Shown piece after piece: positions 1 through 7,501 of a DNA stretch of 64,000 nucleotides (within the stretch, counting starts at the first letter, position 1; each line of letters begins with the position of its first letter). The stretch covers positions 1-64,000 of the forward strand of contig NZ_JAMXAY010000019.1 of NCBI RefSeq assembly GCF_025460835.1, written 5' to 3'. A program made the position numbers and the translations under genes. The stretch comes from Parapedobacter soli (GTDB taxonomy: Bacteria; Bacteroidota; Bacteroidia; Sphingobacteriales; Sphingobacteriaceae). The notes below the pieces were generated by a model. It had not been told where the DNA came from. It did not search any database and worked only from the letters and a program-made list of their open reading frames with translations.

Positions 1-168
1 ATTGACTTCAAAAAAGAAATATTGGGCTTTTTAAGGGTTGACTATGTAGATAGCGGATGGCTTTTCGTGGATAAGATTAATGATAAGGTGAAGAAGAATC
101 GGTTCAGTCTGAGTGAAATTACCAAAGTAGGTTTACCTCGTATTTTGGAAATTTTTCGTCCTTGGTGA
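1..168 (+). CDS. Possible C-terminal fragment of an unknown protein (cut by window edge)
   Basis: An open frame runs from the first base to a TGA at 166-168 and would encode the last 55 residues of a protein whose start lies outside the window. The residues are mixed hydrophobic and charged, with runs such as GFLRVDYVDSGW and DKINDKVKK, and I recognise no family. Its last 50 bases lie antisense to the end of the truncated PIN gene at 119-274, which weakens the case that the whole frame is translated. It could equally be chance open sequence. Confidence 0.25.
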   Translation: MDFKKEILGFLRVDYVDSGWLFVDKINDKVKKNRFSLSEITKVGLPRILEIFRPW

Positions 169-274
169 CGATAGACAAATCGTCGGCAATGGCCTGACCG
201 ATAATCATACGGTCGAAAGGGTCATAATGATGAAAAGGTAAAGAGGTTACTTCCGTGTCCAGCAAAAGATTCAT
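119..274 (-). pseudogene. VapC-like PIN-domain toxin with a large internal deletion
   Basis: This 51-codon frame was read by hand because it is very short. It starts with ATG at 274-272, which overlaps the antitoxin stop in an ATGA arrangement, the usual coupling of toxin-antitoxin pairs. It begins MNLLLDT, the first strand of PIN ribonucleases with the first catalytic Asp at residue 6. It then jumps directly to LPFHHYDPFDRM and IVTKDEKF, the C-terminal core with acidic residues at 18, 21 and 39. Family members are about 125-135 residues long, so roughly 75-80 central residues are missing in frame, including the conserved middle acidic residue. The product is probably inactive as an RNase. 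The frame is intact, so a short protein that still binds the antitoxin is possible. Confidence 0.6.
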
Positions 275-480
275 TTCGTATAATCCTCAAAACCAGGTAT
301 GGGGTCATCAAAATCTGATTTCATTGTAATCAATCCCTTAGCCTTCCCTACAGTCCTTGGCTTTGCCTTGCTTTTTTTATGCTTCGATTTATATACAAGG
401 AAATCAATAAAATCAGCGACCTCGCTCTTGAGTGATGAGGGGAGGCTTGACAACTTCGTATATAATTGCACGTCTGACAT
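271..480 (-). CDS. DUF2281-type antitoxin-like protein
   Basis: This 69-residue protein opens with an amphipathic helix (YTKLSSLPSSLKSEVADFIDFL) typical of the small DUF2281 proteins that precede PIN toxins in Bacteroidetes and cyanobacteria. A basic stretch of KSKHKKSKAKPR follows, and the C-terminal tail GLITMKSDFDDPIPGFEDY is the usual toxin-binding tail. Its stop overlaps the start of the truncated PIN gene, so the two were one operon. The family assignment comes from sequence style and gene order. Since the toxin is deleted, this may be an orphan antitoxin kept as an autorepressor or as protection against related toxins. Confidence 0.65.
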   Translation of the reverse strand: MSDVQLYTKLSSLPSSLKSEVADFIDFLVYKSKHKKSKAKPRTVGKAKGLITMKSDFDDPIPGFEDYTK

Positions 481-534
481 GGCACTAGTTATTTGTTATC
501 ACAAAAATGGCTTAAAAATCATTAATTTACAACT

Positions 535-1554
535 CTATTCGCTCGGTATATCCAACGTTTTGAGGTACTCCCGCGGTGATAGTCCATACTGCTTTTTGAA
601 CTGCCTGCTGAAAACGCTGGTTTCGGCATAGCCGATGGCCAGCGCGGCCTCGCTGATCGTAAGGTCTTCTTCAACCATGAGCCGGAGCGCTTCAGCCAAT
701 CGGCTTTCCATGATGTACGTTTGCAGTTTCTGGCCCGAACCCGCCCGATATCGCGCGCTAAGTGACCTTGCACCCAACCCATTCTGGTAAGCGATTGTGG
801 CAACGGAAGGTATATGGCCTGCTTTGATGTGGTTGTCTACCTGGCGGCGGATCGTTTCAACGAATGCCGCCTGCGCGTCTTGCGCCTGAGCGGTGGCCGG
901 ACTACGAGCGAGCCTCACCAGATGGCCCACCGGCGCGGCAATCGCAGCGTCCATCGGCTCACCGTCCAATTTGGGAAGCGACAATAATTCGGCAAGGTGG
1001 GGCATTGCCGAGGCAATGGCGGTATCTTGCGAAGTAACACACCGGTCCGCTTGCTTCCGTAAGGAAGCAACGAGCTTTTCAATAGGGTGGGCCTGATCCG
1101 CTTGATGGCGAATGAGCCACTTGGCTTTGGCTGCGATGGACACGCTGAGCGTATGAGGCTCGCTGATGTACATGGTTGCTTCCATCTTTGGGCTATATAC
1201 CTGCACTTGCCTACCCGCGGCCAGCTCAAGTTTGCAGCCTGTACCATCACGCGCGGGCTCGACTGTCAACCGCCCTTTAATCTGGTATAGCCAGTGCAGG
1301 TCGCGGTGCAGCGTTTCAATAGGAATGGCGAGCGGTAATGCATCGGGCTGCCTAACCTTGGTCTCCAGCACCACGAGGTATACATCAAAGGCGTCGTATT
1401 GTTGCAGGATAGCACCGCCGATTGGAGATTTGAAGTAGCTGGTTTGGTCGTGGGCGTAGGGTACTGTATAAGTAGGGAAAAAGGGAGCTGCCCTGACTTG
1501 TACTGCTGCCGGCAACGCGGCCTTGAGGTGTATGTTGATTGTGGGGTGCATCAC
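535..1554 (-). CDS. AraC family transcriptional regulator
   Basis: This 339-residue protein carries two C-terminal helix-turn-helix motifs of the AraC/XylS type in about its last 95 residues. The second motif, with AALAIGYAETSVFSRQFKKQYGLSP, is a textbook AraC recognition segment. The first 230 residues resemble no sensor domain I can name. It lies 77 bp downstream of the C39 ABC exporter on the same strand, so the two may share a transcript and the regulator may control the exporter or its peptide. Base composition is GC-rich, like the exporter and unlike the polysaccharide genes further right. The effector is unknown. Confidence 0.85.
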   Translation of the reverse strand: MMHPTINIHLKAALPAAVQVRAAPFFPTYTVPYAHDQTSYFKSPIGGAILQQYDAFDVYLVVLETKVRQPDALPLAIPIETLHRDLHWLYQIKGRLTVEPARDGTGCKLELAAGRQVQVYSPKMEATMYISEPHTLSVSIAAKAKWLIRHQADQAHPIEKLVASLRKQADRCVTSQDTAIASAMPHLAELLSLPKLDGEPMDAAIAAPVGHLVRLARSPATAQAQDAQAAFVETIRRQVDNHIKAGHIPSVATIAYQNGLGARSLSARYRAGSGQKLQTYIMESRLAEALRLMVEEDLTISEAALAIGYAETSVFSRQFKKQYGLSPREYLKTLDIPSE

Positions 1555-1631
1555 ATCAGTGTTCTAATTTTTATGTCGGCCAGCGCTACGCCGCCCGGGG
1601 CATCGCGGGAGGCGCGGCACTGGCCGACGGG

Positions 1632-3713
1632 TTAATGGATAGGATATAAGGGCTGTCTTTCGTGAATCGGCGTGAGATGGATACGATGGTCGGCAATGGC
1701 GAGCGACTGCGGCCGGTGGCTGATGAAAATAACGGTCATTCCTCGGCCGCGGCAGTTTACCAAGCAGCGGTGAACAGCAGCCTCTGCGTCGGCATCGAGT
1801 GCCGCCGTGCCCTCGTCGAGTATGAGTACCTCCGGTTGCTTGTAGAGTGCACGGGCAATGGCAATCCGCTGGCGTTCACCCCCGGACAATGCCGTGCCGC
1901 GCTCGCCCATCGGCGTGTCCCAACCCAAGGGCAGGGCGTTGACGAGTGCCGTTAACCCGACCTCTTCAAACACGTCGGCCAGTCTGCCTGTATCGGGCAG
2001 GTCGGGTGCATATACATTTTCGGCGATGGTGCCATCCATAAAATCGGGCTGCTGGGCAACGATACCCATGCGCCGCTGGATGGTTTGCAGGCTGATGAGG
2101 TGCAAAGAGTGGCGGCCCAACCGGATACTGCCGCTTGATGGCGCGTAGCGCTTGGTGAGGAGATGCACCAAGGTGCTTTTTCCCGATCCGCTCTCGCCCG
2201 TAACCACCGTGATGCGGCCGGCGGGAAAATGGCAATCAAACCCTTCGAATACCGGCAGCCCGCGGTCGTATGCAAACCCAACACCTTCGAAACGGATGTC
2301 GCCGATGCGGTCGGGCTGGAGTAGCGTGGCATGGGCGGTTTCAGCGGGTGGTATGGCCTGCAGGTCCTGCAGGTGGGTGCTGGCCGTGCGTGCGTCGTGC
2401 CACGTTTGGCTCAGGTGGGCCAGTTGGTAGGCTGCCCGGTGGAAATAACCGCTGAGGGCATATACGGCCAGCACCTCGCCAAATGTTAGGGCGCCTCCGA
2501 GCACCAATGCAGCGCCTGCCCACAAAAGGGCCAGCGTGGTGCCCTGGGCGATACCGTCTGCAGCGGTTTCTGAAAACACACGGTTCAACCCGGACCGGTA
2601 ATCCGCCCGCAACACCTTATCCAACCGGGCTTCGAGTTTGTTAGCAGCGAGGGGTTCCGTGCCACTGAGGCGGTGTGTATGTATGGTGTGTAGCGTATGG
2701 GCAAGCTCGGCCTCAAAATCTGCTTGTGCAGCGATGAGCCGGTGCTGGCTGTGCCGGTTCCACCGGCCGGCGAGCGCATGGACAATAACGTAGCATACCA
2801 GTGCCCCGGCAAAGAGTAGCGCCAGCCGATAATGGCTGGTCAGCAGCAGTGGCAGCAGAACGGCAACAGTAAATAGGGGCATGGTGCATTGGATGAAAAG
2901 ATCGCAAGCAAAGTTGCGCAGCTGCACGGCATTGCCTACACGTGTGAGTAGCTCGCCGGTGCGGTACCGATCGAAGACCGGTAATGGCAAACGCAGCAGG
3001 TGGCGGCAGAAGCTACCGATAAGCCGCGCGTCGAGCTTGCGGCTGATACGCAGCAGGAGTGTCGTCCGCCACACGTTGCTGGCCTGCTGTAGGCAGAAGG
3101 CAGCCAACATGGCAACGCCAAGCGTCACCAGCAGGCCGGTGGCTGCCCGGGGTAAAATATGGTCGGTGATGGTGAAAATGAAAAATGCACTGGCGTACGA
3201 GAATAATGTATAGCAGGCGGTGGCTGCAATAGCCAGGGCCACGGGCTTGCGATGGGGGTAAAGCAACAGCCAAATGCGCCGCAGCAGCGAGGGCGGTCCA
3301 TCCTGGAGGCCGAAGCCGGCATTGGGTACCAGCAGGATAAGCACATGCTGCCACACTGCAAGGAATGCGCCGCGGCGATGGCGATGGAAATCCCCCATGG
3401 CCGGATCCATGACATGGATCCAACGGGATGTTACCTTTCTTACCACCACGTAGTGGGGCAGCCCATCTTGGCCTGCCAGTAGTGCAATGCAGGGAAGCTG
3501 CACTTCAGCCAGGTGGTCGTCTGTGGCCCGTATAGCGGCGTGCTCGAAACCGAGCGCATCAGCGGCATACTCCATGTCGGCCACGGTAGCCTGTCCCGGG
3601 GGCAACAACAAGCGCACTTCAGCCAATGAAACAGCACAGCCATAGTGTGCCGAAATGGCTGCTAAGCAGGTCGCCCCGCAGTCGTGTTCACCCTGTTGTT
3701 GAATGCGTCGCAT
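1632..3713 (-). CDS. Peptidase-containing ABC transporter (C39 domain; bacteriocin-type export and leader cleavage)
   Basis: This 693-residue protein has the three parts of a peptidase-containing ABC transporter. Residues 1-130 are a C39 cysteine protease with catalytic Cys12 (in DCGATC), His87 (in LPHYVV) and Asp103 (in VMDP). The middle, about 160-430, is a hydrophobic six-helix exporter domain. The C-terminus is an ATPase with Walker A GESGSGKST, signature LSGGERQR and Walker B VLILDEGTAALD. The family cleaves double-glycine leaders and exports the peptide across the inner membrane. A 62-residue peptide with such a leader lies nearby at 4449-4637 on the same strand. No HlyD-type adaptor is seen in the window. 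It could serve peptides encoded elsewhere, but the local candidate is the simplest substrate. Confidence 0.92.
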   Translation of the reverse strand: MRRIQQQGEHDCGATCLAAISAHYGCAVSLAEVRLLLPPGQATVADMEYAADALGFEHAAIRATDDHLAEVQLPCIALLAGQDGLPHYVVVRKVTSRWIHVMDPAMGDFHRHRRGAFLAVWQHVLILLVPNAGFGLQDGPPSLLRRIWLLLYPHRKPVALAIAATACYTLFSYASAFFIFTITDHILPRAATGLLVTLGVAMLAAFCLQQASNVWRTTLLLRISRKLDARLIGSFCRHLLRLPLPVFDRYRTGELLTRVGNAVQLRNFACDLFIQCTMPLFTVAVLLPLLLTSHYRLALLFAGALVCYVIVHALAGRWNRHSQHRLIAAQADFEAELAHTLHTIHTHRLSGTEPLAANKLEARLDKVLRADYRSGLNRVFSETAADGIAQGTTLALLWAGAALVLGGALTFGEVLAVYALSGYFHRAAYQLAHLSQTWHDARTASTHLQDLQAIPPAETAHATLLQPDRIGDIRFEGVGFAYDRGLPVFEGFDCHFPAGRITVVTGESGSGKSTLVHLLTKRYAPSSGSIRLGRHSLHLISLQTIQRRMGIVAQQPDFMDGTIAENVYAPDLPDTGRLADVFEEVGLTALVNALPLGWDTPMGERGTALSGGERQRIAIARALYKQPEVLILDEGTAALDADAEAAVHRCLVNCRGRGMTVIFISHRPQSLAIADHRIHLTPIHERQPLYPIH

Positions 3714-3806
3714 AACTATAGATTTGGTAGTTTAAAAGCGGATTAATATATTTGTGAAAACGAATCGCTGGTCTTCAGCATCAATTAAAACTTAGGTTAC
3801 AAACAC

Positions 3807-4448
3807 ATGATTCCTCACTTCCATGAAGCGATGGTGAGTTATTTGTTTTTGGCATTGGTATTCGTTACCAGCGTCGTGGGTCTCTTTCATCGCTCATTCT
3901 ATTATGCCAATATTTTCCAGCCTAGTCAGGTTTTTTCGGGCAAAAGGGTATGGACCTTGTTTTCTTCGGCACTGGTACACGGTAGTTGGATGCATCTGCT
4001 GGTCAACGTAGGGTTTTGCCTCGTTTTCATGTCGGAGGTGGAATATATGTTGGTAGATGATTTCGGCCCATTGGCAGGGCGAGGGTATGCCGTTGCGTTG
4101 GCGCTTATCATCATAATCACCAGTAACCTGATCGACGGTTTCCGGTTGCGCGCCAACAGCATGTCGGCAACCGTCGGCATCTCTACCCTGGCGTGTGCTA
4201 TGGCTGTGTTTTATTTCATTTACTTTCCGTTGGATGGAGAAGATACGCCAAGTTATATTTTTCCTTCGTTTAAGGCTTTTCATATTGCATTAGGTCTTGT
4301 GGCTACGTTCAGTCTGGCAGCGATTTTTCGTGTAAAAGGAAACCAATTCAGCCACTTAGTCGGGTGCCTGCTCGGCATGATGACCGCGGTCGTTATACGG
4401 CCCGCCTTGATTGCTGAAATGGCTTCCTACATATTCACTGGGTCTTGA
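3807..4448 (+). CDS. Rhomboid-like intramembrane protein
   Basis: This 213-residue, multi-helix membrane protein has rhomboid landmarks. His58, His63 and Asn67 have the family H-x4-H-x3-N spacing, and His183 sits in FSHLVGCLLG, like the catalytic His helix. The GxSG serine motif is altered to SMSA, so Ser120 could still be the nucleophile, but the usual glycines are gone. It is divergent from the C39 exporter (93 bp apart), and its stop codon abuts the stop of the double-glycine peptide gene at 4449. It may be a real protease, a non-catalytic relative, or a membrane immunity protein for the peptide. The last is inference from position only. Confidence 0.75.
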   Translation: MIPHFHEAMVSYLFLALVFVTSVVGLFHRSFYYANIFQPSQVFSGKRVWTLFSSALVHGSWMHLLVNVGFCLVFMSEVEYMLVDDFGPLAGRGYAVALALIIIITSNLIDGFRLRANSMSATVGISTLACAMAVFYFIYFPLDGEDTPSYIFPSFKAFHIALGLVATFSLAAIFRVKGNQFSHLVGCLLGMMTAVVIRPALIAEMASYIFTGS

Positions 4449-4637
4449 TCAGAGCGCAAACAGAATGCCGCCTATTCCAAATAGATTTATACCGATAAGG
4501 AGTTTGCCTGCTTTCCACGCGATGGAATTTGGCCGGCGAGCGCCGCCGTTGAGTAATTCTTTTTCCGCATTGTCAATAAGCATGGCCCCAGTAGGGATGC
4601 GCAATGTTTGGTGGTTTTTTACTGAACACTTTTTCAT
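4449..4637 (-). CDS. Putative double-glycine-leader bacteriocin or secreted peptide
   Basis: This 62-residue ORF has a hydrophilic leader with ELLNGG at residues 27-32. Position -8 from the cleavage point is Glu, -4 is Leu and -12 is Ile, matching the usual double-glycine leader pattern except for Lys at -7. Cleavage after Gly32 would free a 30-residue peptide. That peptide begins ARRPNS (cationic), has one Trp, and ends in a glycine-rich hydrophobic stretch with GKLLIG and FGIGGILF, as in membrane-active class II bacteriocins. The C39 exporter that could process it lies on the same strand about 0.7 kb downstream. The gene is also divergent from the XRE regulator gene. The alternative is an ordinary small membrane protein whose GG is coincidental. 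Confidence 0.55.
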   Translation of the reverse strand: MKKCSVKNHQTLRIPTGAMLIDNAEKELLNGGARRPNSIAWKAGKLLIGINLFGIGGILFAL

Positions 4638-4724
4638 GATAATAAGTTAAATGCCGCCACCATTAGCGACTCTACAAAGGTCTGTTGTTTTTGTTTAAAT
4701 AATTATTATTCAGGTTGTTGCGGT

Positions 4725-4760
4725 AGAACTGGCGGTTCTTAATTCAGAACTGGCAGTTCT
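4725..4760. promoter_or_regulatory. Tandem palindromic operators upstream of the XRE gene
   Basis: Two 15-bp palindromes, AGAACTGGCGGTTCT (4725-4739) and AGAACTGGCAGTTCT (4746-4760), lie 21 bp apart start to start, about two DNA turns. The flanks extend the pair to a larger dyad from GTAGAACTG to CAGTTCTAC. They lie in the 153-bp gap between the XRE gene (start 4791) and the divergent double-glycine peptide gene (start 4637). This is the expected layout for XRE autoregulation and shared control of the peptide promoter. Binding by this XRE protein is inferred. Confidence 0.65.
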
Positions 4761-4790
4761 ACAGTTATATCAAAAAAACTTGTTTTAATC

Positions 4791-5102
4791 ATGGAAAATC
4801 TCGATAAGATACCCACGGTGGGTGGGCGGATTAAGTATATCCGCGAAGCCAAAGGTTATATGCAGATTGGGGTGGCCATGGGTGCTGGGATTTCACAGAA
4901 GGCTCTGTCTAAAATCGAGCTGGATCAAACCAATCCGTCGATTTACCGCATATACCGCATTGCTGAAAGCCTGGGCGTGGATGTGTATACGCTGATTCCG
5001 AAGGAGCGATGGAATTCGGCTTATTCCGTTAGCGGCATATTCGGGCATGTGTTGATACGGGTATTGAAATGGACGAGAAAGAGGAATACGAACCGCCGAT
5101 AG
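4791..5102 (+). CDS. XRE family helix-turn-helix regulator
   Basis: This 103-residue protein has a Cro/C1-type helix-turn-helix over about residues 10-65. GGRIKYIREAKGY is the first helix, ISQKALSKIELDQTNPS covers the recognition helix and turn, and YRIAESLGVDVYTLIP closes the fold. The C-terminal tail is basic (LKWTRKRNTNRR). Two palindromes 30-66 bp upstream of its start are likely its own operators. Divergent placement from the double-glycine peptide gene suggests it sets expression of that peptide. No sensor domain is visible, so the signal is unknown. Confidence 0.85.
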   Translation: MENLDKIPTVGGRIKYIREAKGYMQIGVAMGAGISQKALSKIELDQTNPSIYRIYRIAESLGVDVYTLIPKERWNSAYSVSGIFGHVLIRVLKWTRKRNTNRR

Positions 5103-5293
5103 CGCCGCCTCCGGATTTTGTAATCAGAGGATTGCGGGTTATCTTAGTCTCCAATTGATAACCCGCCACCTCATTTGGTGCGGCTGCATTGTTTCCTAAG
5201 CTGGGGCTGTTTGGCAGGCCTGAAGGTCGGCCGTTTGCTAGGGCAACGTGGCTGCCGGGCATACAGTTGTGTTGGCCTTTAACAACTACTGTT

Positions 5294-5638
5294 ATGTTAA
5301 ACCATTTTGAAGAATTTGATGGACGATTGAAGTCCATCGCGGAAAACTTACGCCCTATCGCCGCGGTTGCTACCTACCTCCTAGAAAGTGGCTTACTGGG
5401 ACAGCTGGCCAATAACCTGCCGGAAATCATTTCTTTTATCCGCCGTAATTTCCCAACGGAGGAACCCAAATTTTTCATGGCTGACGTACTGAAGCACCTG
5501 GGTATCAGCGAGCGTTCGTATTACCGCAAAGTGGCCGAGGGTAAATTGGTGCCCCGCAAGTGGGAGGGCCCGGATTTCTTCTACCGAAGCGACCTGGAAG
5601 AAGAGCTACGGGAGAGCAAGCGCCGTGGCCGCGTCTGA
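5294..5638 (+). CDS. Helix-turn-helix (excisionase/MerR-like) DNA-binding protein
   Basis: I place the start at ATG 5294, giving 114 residues. The frame is open further upstream, but that part has no family character. The N-terminal half is helical and hydrophobic (LNHFEEFDGRLKSIAENL). The C-terminal half, FFMADVLKHLGISERSYYRKVAEGKL, is a helix-turn-helix of the excisionase or MerR-like type that Bacteroidetes use in mobile or phage-like loci. FFYRSDLEEEL forms the wing end, and a basic tail closes the protein. It lies just upstream of the 11-bp phased repeat array and the DUF6266 cassette, so it may bind that array. This is position-based inference. Confidence 0.65.
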   Translation: MLNHFEEFDGRLKSIAENLRPIAAVATYLLESGLLGQLANNLPEIISFIRRNFPTEEPKFFMADVLKHLGISERSYYRKVAEGKLVPRKWEGPDFFYRSDLEEELRESKRRGRV

Positions 5639-5689
5639 TCGCGGTAGCCTATGCCCCTGAGATGGGCCGGACCTGGCTAAGCCCATGTC

Positions 5690-5880
5690 CGGGGGATGTC
5701 CGATCGGTCTCCGGCTTTTCTTCGGCTGCTTGCCGAAGGGCAGCCGAACCGTTCCCGAACGATTCCCGAAGCAGTCCCGAAGGATTGTCGAAGCGTTGTC
5801 GAAGACCACTCGAACAACTGTCGAACAACTGGCAGTAATTGGCAGGAATCACTGCCAATTACTGCCAATTACTGCCAAAA
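5690..5880. repeat. Helically phased 11-bp CGAA repeat array followed by TGCCA repeats
   Basis: CGAA occurs at 5734, 5745, 5756, 5767, 5778, 5789, 5800, 5811 and 5822, nine copies with an exact 11-bp step. Degenerate CG-starting units at 5690, 5701, 5712 and 5723 keep the same phase. Downstream, TGGCAG occurs twice with an 11-bp step (5830 and 5841). Its inverted form CTGCCA follows three times with a 10-bp step (5852, 5862, 5872). An 11-bp period is not a multiple of three, so this is not a coding repeat. It fills most of the 358-bp gap between 5638 and 5997, which otherwise shows only an AT-rich stretch just before the next gene. Function is unknown. Confidence 0.8.
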
Positions 5881-5996
5881 ATTGACGAAAGGCTTTTGTC
5901 AATCTACGTTTGTGACCAGAAAGCAGCGAATACCGGTATACTGTGGCTTTCATGGAACAAAGAACAGATTAATTAATTTTTTAAATTTTTTCAATT

Positions 5997-6665
5997 ATGG
6001 CAGTATTCAAAAAAGGGATCAACGGTGCATTCTCAGGCACCATTGGCAACACCGTAGGCAGCAGCTGGCGCCATATCGATTACATGCGCAGCTTGCCTAA
6101 ACCCAGTAAGAAACCGGCTTCGCCGGCGCAACTTGCCCAGCGGGCCAAGTTTGCATTGGCGGTCAGTTTCCTGCGGTCGATAAAGCCGCTGCTCAACCTG
6201 GGCTTTAGCGACAAGATGAGGGGCAAGCAAACGGGCTACAACCAGGCATTGAAGGTGATGATTGCCAACGCAATAGTGGGTGAATACCCCGATTTCACCA
6301 TAGACTATGCCAACGTGGTGCTGGCACAGGGCGGACTCAATCCGGCCCCGTCAGCGGTGCTGGAACAAACCGCACCCGGGCAGCTGGCGCTGAGCTGGGA
6401 GCCCATAACCAATAAATACACCAGCTTTGCCGACGACGAGGCGGTAGTGGTGGTGTACAATGTTTCCAAGCGCTTCATGAATGTGTACGATGGTATCGAG
6501 CGGAGTGTGGGGAGCATGGACATCGCTGTGCCGTCGTCGTTCGAGGGCGATGAGCTGGTAGCATGGGTCTTTATGGTGCACCGCGACGGGGAGAAAACCT
6601 CCGATAGTGTATTCGCCGGTACTTTGGTGCTGGCCGGGGAGACTGAACCGGATCCCGAACCGTAA
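5997..6665 (+). CDS. DUF6266 family protein
   Basis: This 222-residue protein has the signature opening of DUF6266: FKKGINGAFSGTIGNTVGSSWR, a conserved YMRSLPKPSKKPASPAQLAQR segment, then an alpha-beta region. The family is common in Sphingobacteriaceae, usually as lineage-specific copies next to DUF5675 genes, and has no established function. No signal peptide or membrane segment is visible. The C-terminus ends in an acidic EPDPEP tail. A hairpin with a T-run follows it, so it may be transcribed separately from the genes downstream. Codon usage is GC-rich, like its neighbours. Confidence 0.85.
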   Translation: MAVFKKGINGAFSGTIGNTVGSSWRHIDYMRSLPKPSKKPASPAQLAQRAKFALAVSFLRSIKPLLNLGFSDKMRGKQTGYNQALKVMIANAIVGEYPDFTIDYANVVLAQGGLNPAPSAVLEQTAPGQLALSWEPITNKYTSFADDEAVVVVYNVSKRFMNVYDGIERSVGSMDIAVPSSFEGDELVAWVFMVHRDGEKTSDSVFAGTLVLAGETEPDPEP

Positions 6666-6672
6666 TCTATTC

Positions 6673-6705
6673 AGCAGCGGGGTATCTCTACTCCGCTGCT
6701 TTTTT
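6673..6705 (+). terminator. Rho-independent terminator or attenuator after the DUF6266 gene
   Basis: AGCAGCGG (6673-6680) pairs with CCGCTGCT (6693-6700), and a run of five T follows at once (6701-6705). It lies between the DUF6266 and DUF5675 genes, so it would end or reduce transcription before the latter. Confidence 0.75.
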
Positions 6706-6726
6706 CACCTATTGAGAAATAAAAAG

Positions 6727-7209
6727 ATGGAAACGAAAATAATCCGCGTGGCCCAAGGGAAGGACAGTACCCTGAGCCACCTTTATATCGGCGGCCTGTT
6801 CTGCTGCTACTTGCTGGAGGATACCATCCGCAAGAAGAAGATCCCGGGGCTTACGTGCATCCCCGAGGGGGAGTATGGCCTCTCGCTCAACCACTGGGCG
6901 GGGATGAACGCCAAGTATGCGCTGAGGTACCCCAAGATGCATGAAGGTATGGTGGAAATCACGGAGATACCAAATTTCCAGCTGGTGTTCTTCCATACGG
7001 GCAACTACCACACGCAAACGGCGGGCTGCCCGCTCACGGGGTCGTACTGGCAGCGGCTGGATGGCGACTATCAGGTGATGGGATCGCGGGCTGCGTATCA
7101 GTATGCGTACCCGATGTTGGTAAAGGAGATCAGGAGGGGGAATGATCGGTTGACGGTTGTGAATGAAGTGGTGTTTAAGTGGGGGATGGGGGAGGCGTGG
7201 CAGCCGTAA
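6727..7209 (+). CDS. DUF5675 family protein (possible cell-wall active fold)
   Basis: With the start at ATG 6727 the protein has 160 residues. It matches DUF5675 in style: METKIIRVAQGKDSTLSHLYI at the N-terminus and a central FHTGNYHTQTAGCPLTGS. That central stretch, with a His-Gly followed after about ten residues by a Gly-Cys, recalls the HG...GC active site of YkuD-type L,D-transpeptidases. That resemblance is my own reading and not an established assignment. No signal peptide is seen, which fits phage-type enzymes that rely on a holin-like partner. Two very small proteins follow, the second with a membrane segment. Confidence 0.75.
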   Translation: METKIIRVAQGKDSTLSHLYIGGLFCCYLLEDTIRKKKIPGLTCIPEGEYGLSLNHWAGMNAKYALRYPKMHEGMVEITEIPNFQLVFFHTGNYHTQTAGCPLTGSYWQRLDGDYQVMGSRAAYQYAYPMLVKEIRRGNDRLTVVNEVVFKWGMGEAWQP

Positions 7210-7267
7210 ACAGTGGTGGGGATGGTTTGGGATATGGAGATATTAGTTAAGCAAAAAAACAAAAACA

Positions 7268-7501
7268 ATGGAAGAAACAACAAAGACGGTCGGTCTTCCC
7301 GAAGCGGGGAGGGCGACATTATACGAACGGATCAAGGAAACACTGGCGGTGGCCAGCCAGTTGGTTATCGCCGCACCGGTGAAGCTGCCGCCCAGGGTGG
7401 TGGCTGTAGCCAGGTACGTGGCGTTGGCGCTGGGTGTGCTGGAGGCGGTGGAGGGTGGTGTGCGTAAGGATGGAGGGGGAGCCGATGAAAGCGACGACTA
7501 A
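7268..7501 (+). CDS. Small hypothetical protein of the DUF5675 cassette
   Basis: This 77-residue protein has a polar N-terminus, a helical middle of moderate hydrophobicity (TLAVASQLVIAAPVKL and VVAVARYVALALGVLEAVEGG) and an acidic C-terminal tail (GGGADESDD). The middle could be one or two short membrane helices or an amphipathic pair. I recognise no family. It starts 58 bp after the DUF5675 stop, and its last 17 bases overlap the start of the next gene, so the three are probably one transcript. A holin-like or structural role is a guess from context. Confidence 0.55.
   Translation: MEETTKTVGLPEAGRATLYERIKETLAVASQLVIAAPVKLPPRVVAVARYVALALGVLEAVEGGVRKDGGGADESDD

Noticed and set aside
4411-4650. 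79-codon plus-strand frame antisense to the double-glycine peptide gene
   Set aside because: It has no recognisable leader or motif and begins inside the rhomboid-like gene. The minus-strand reading has a coherent leader and core.
5690-5880. CRISPR array
   Set aside because: Units are 10-11 bp with no spacers, and no cas genes are present. I saw no CRISPR elsewhere in the window.
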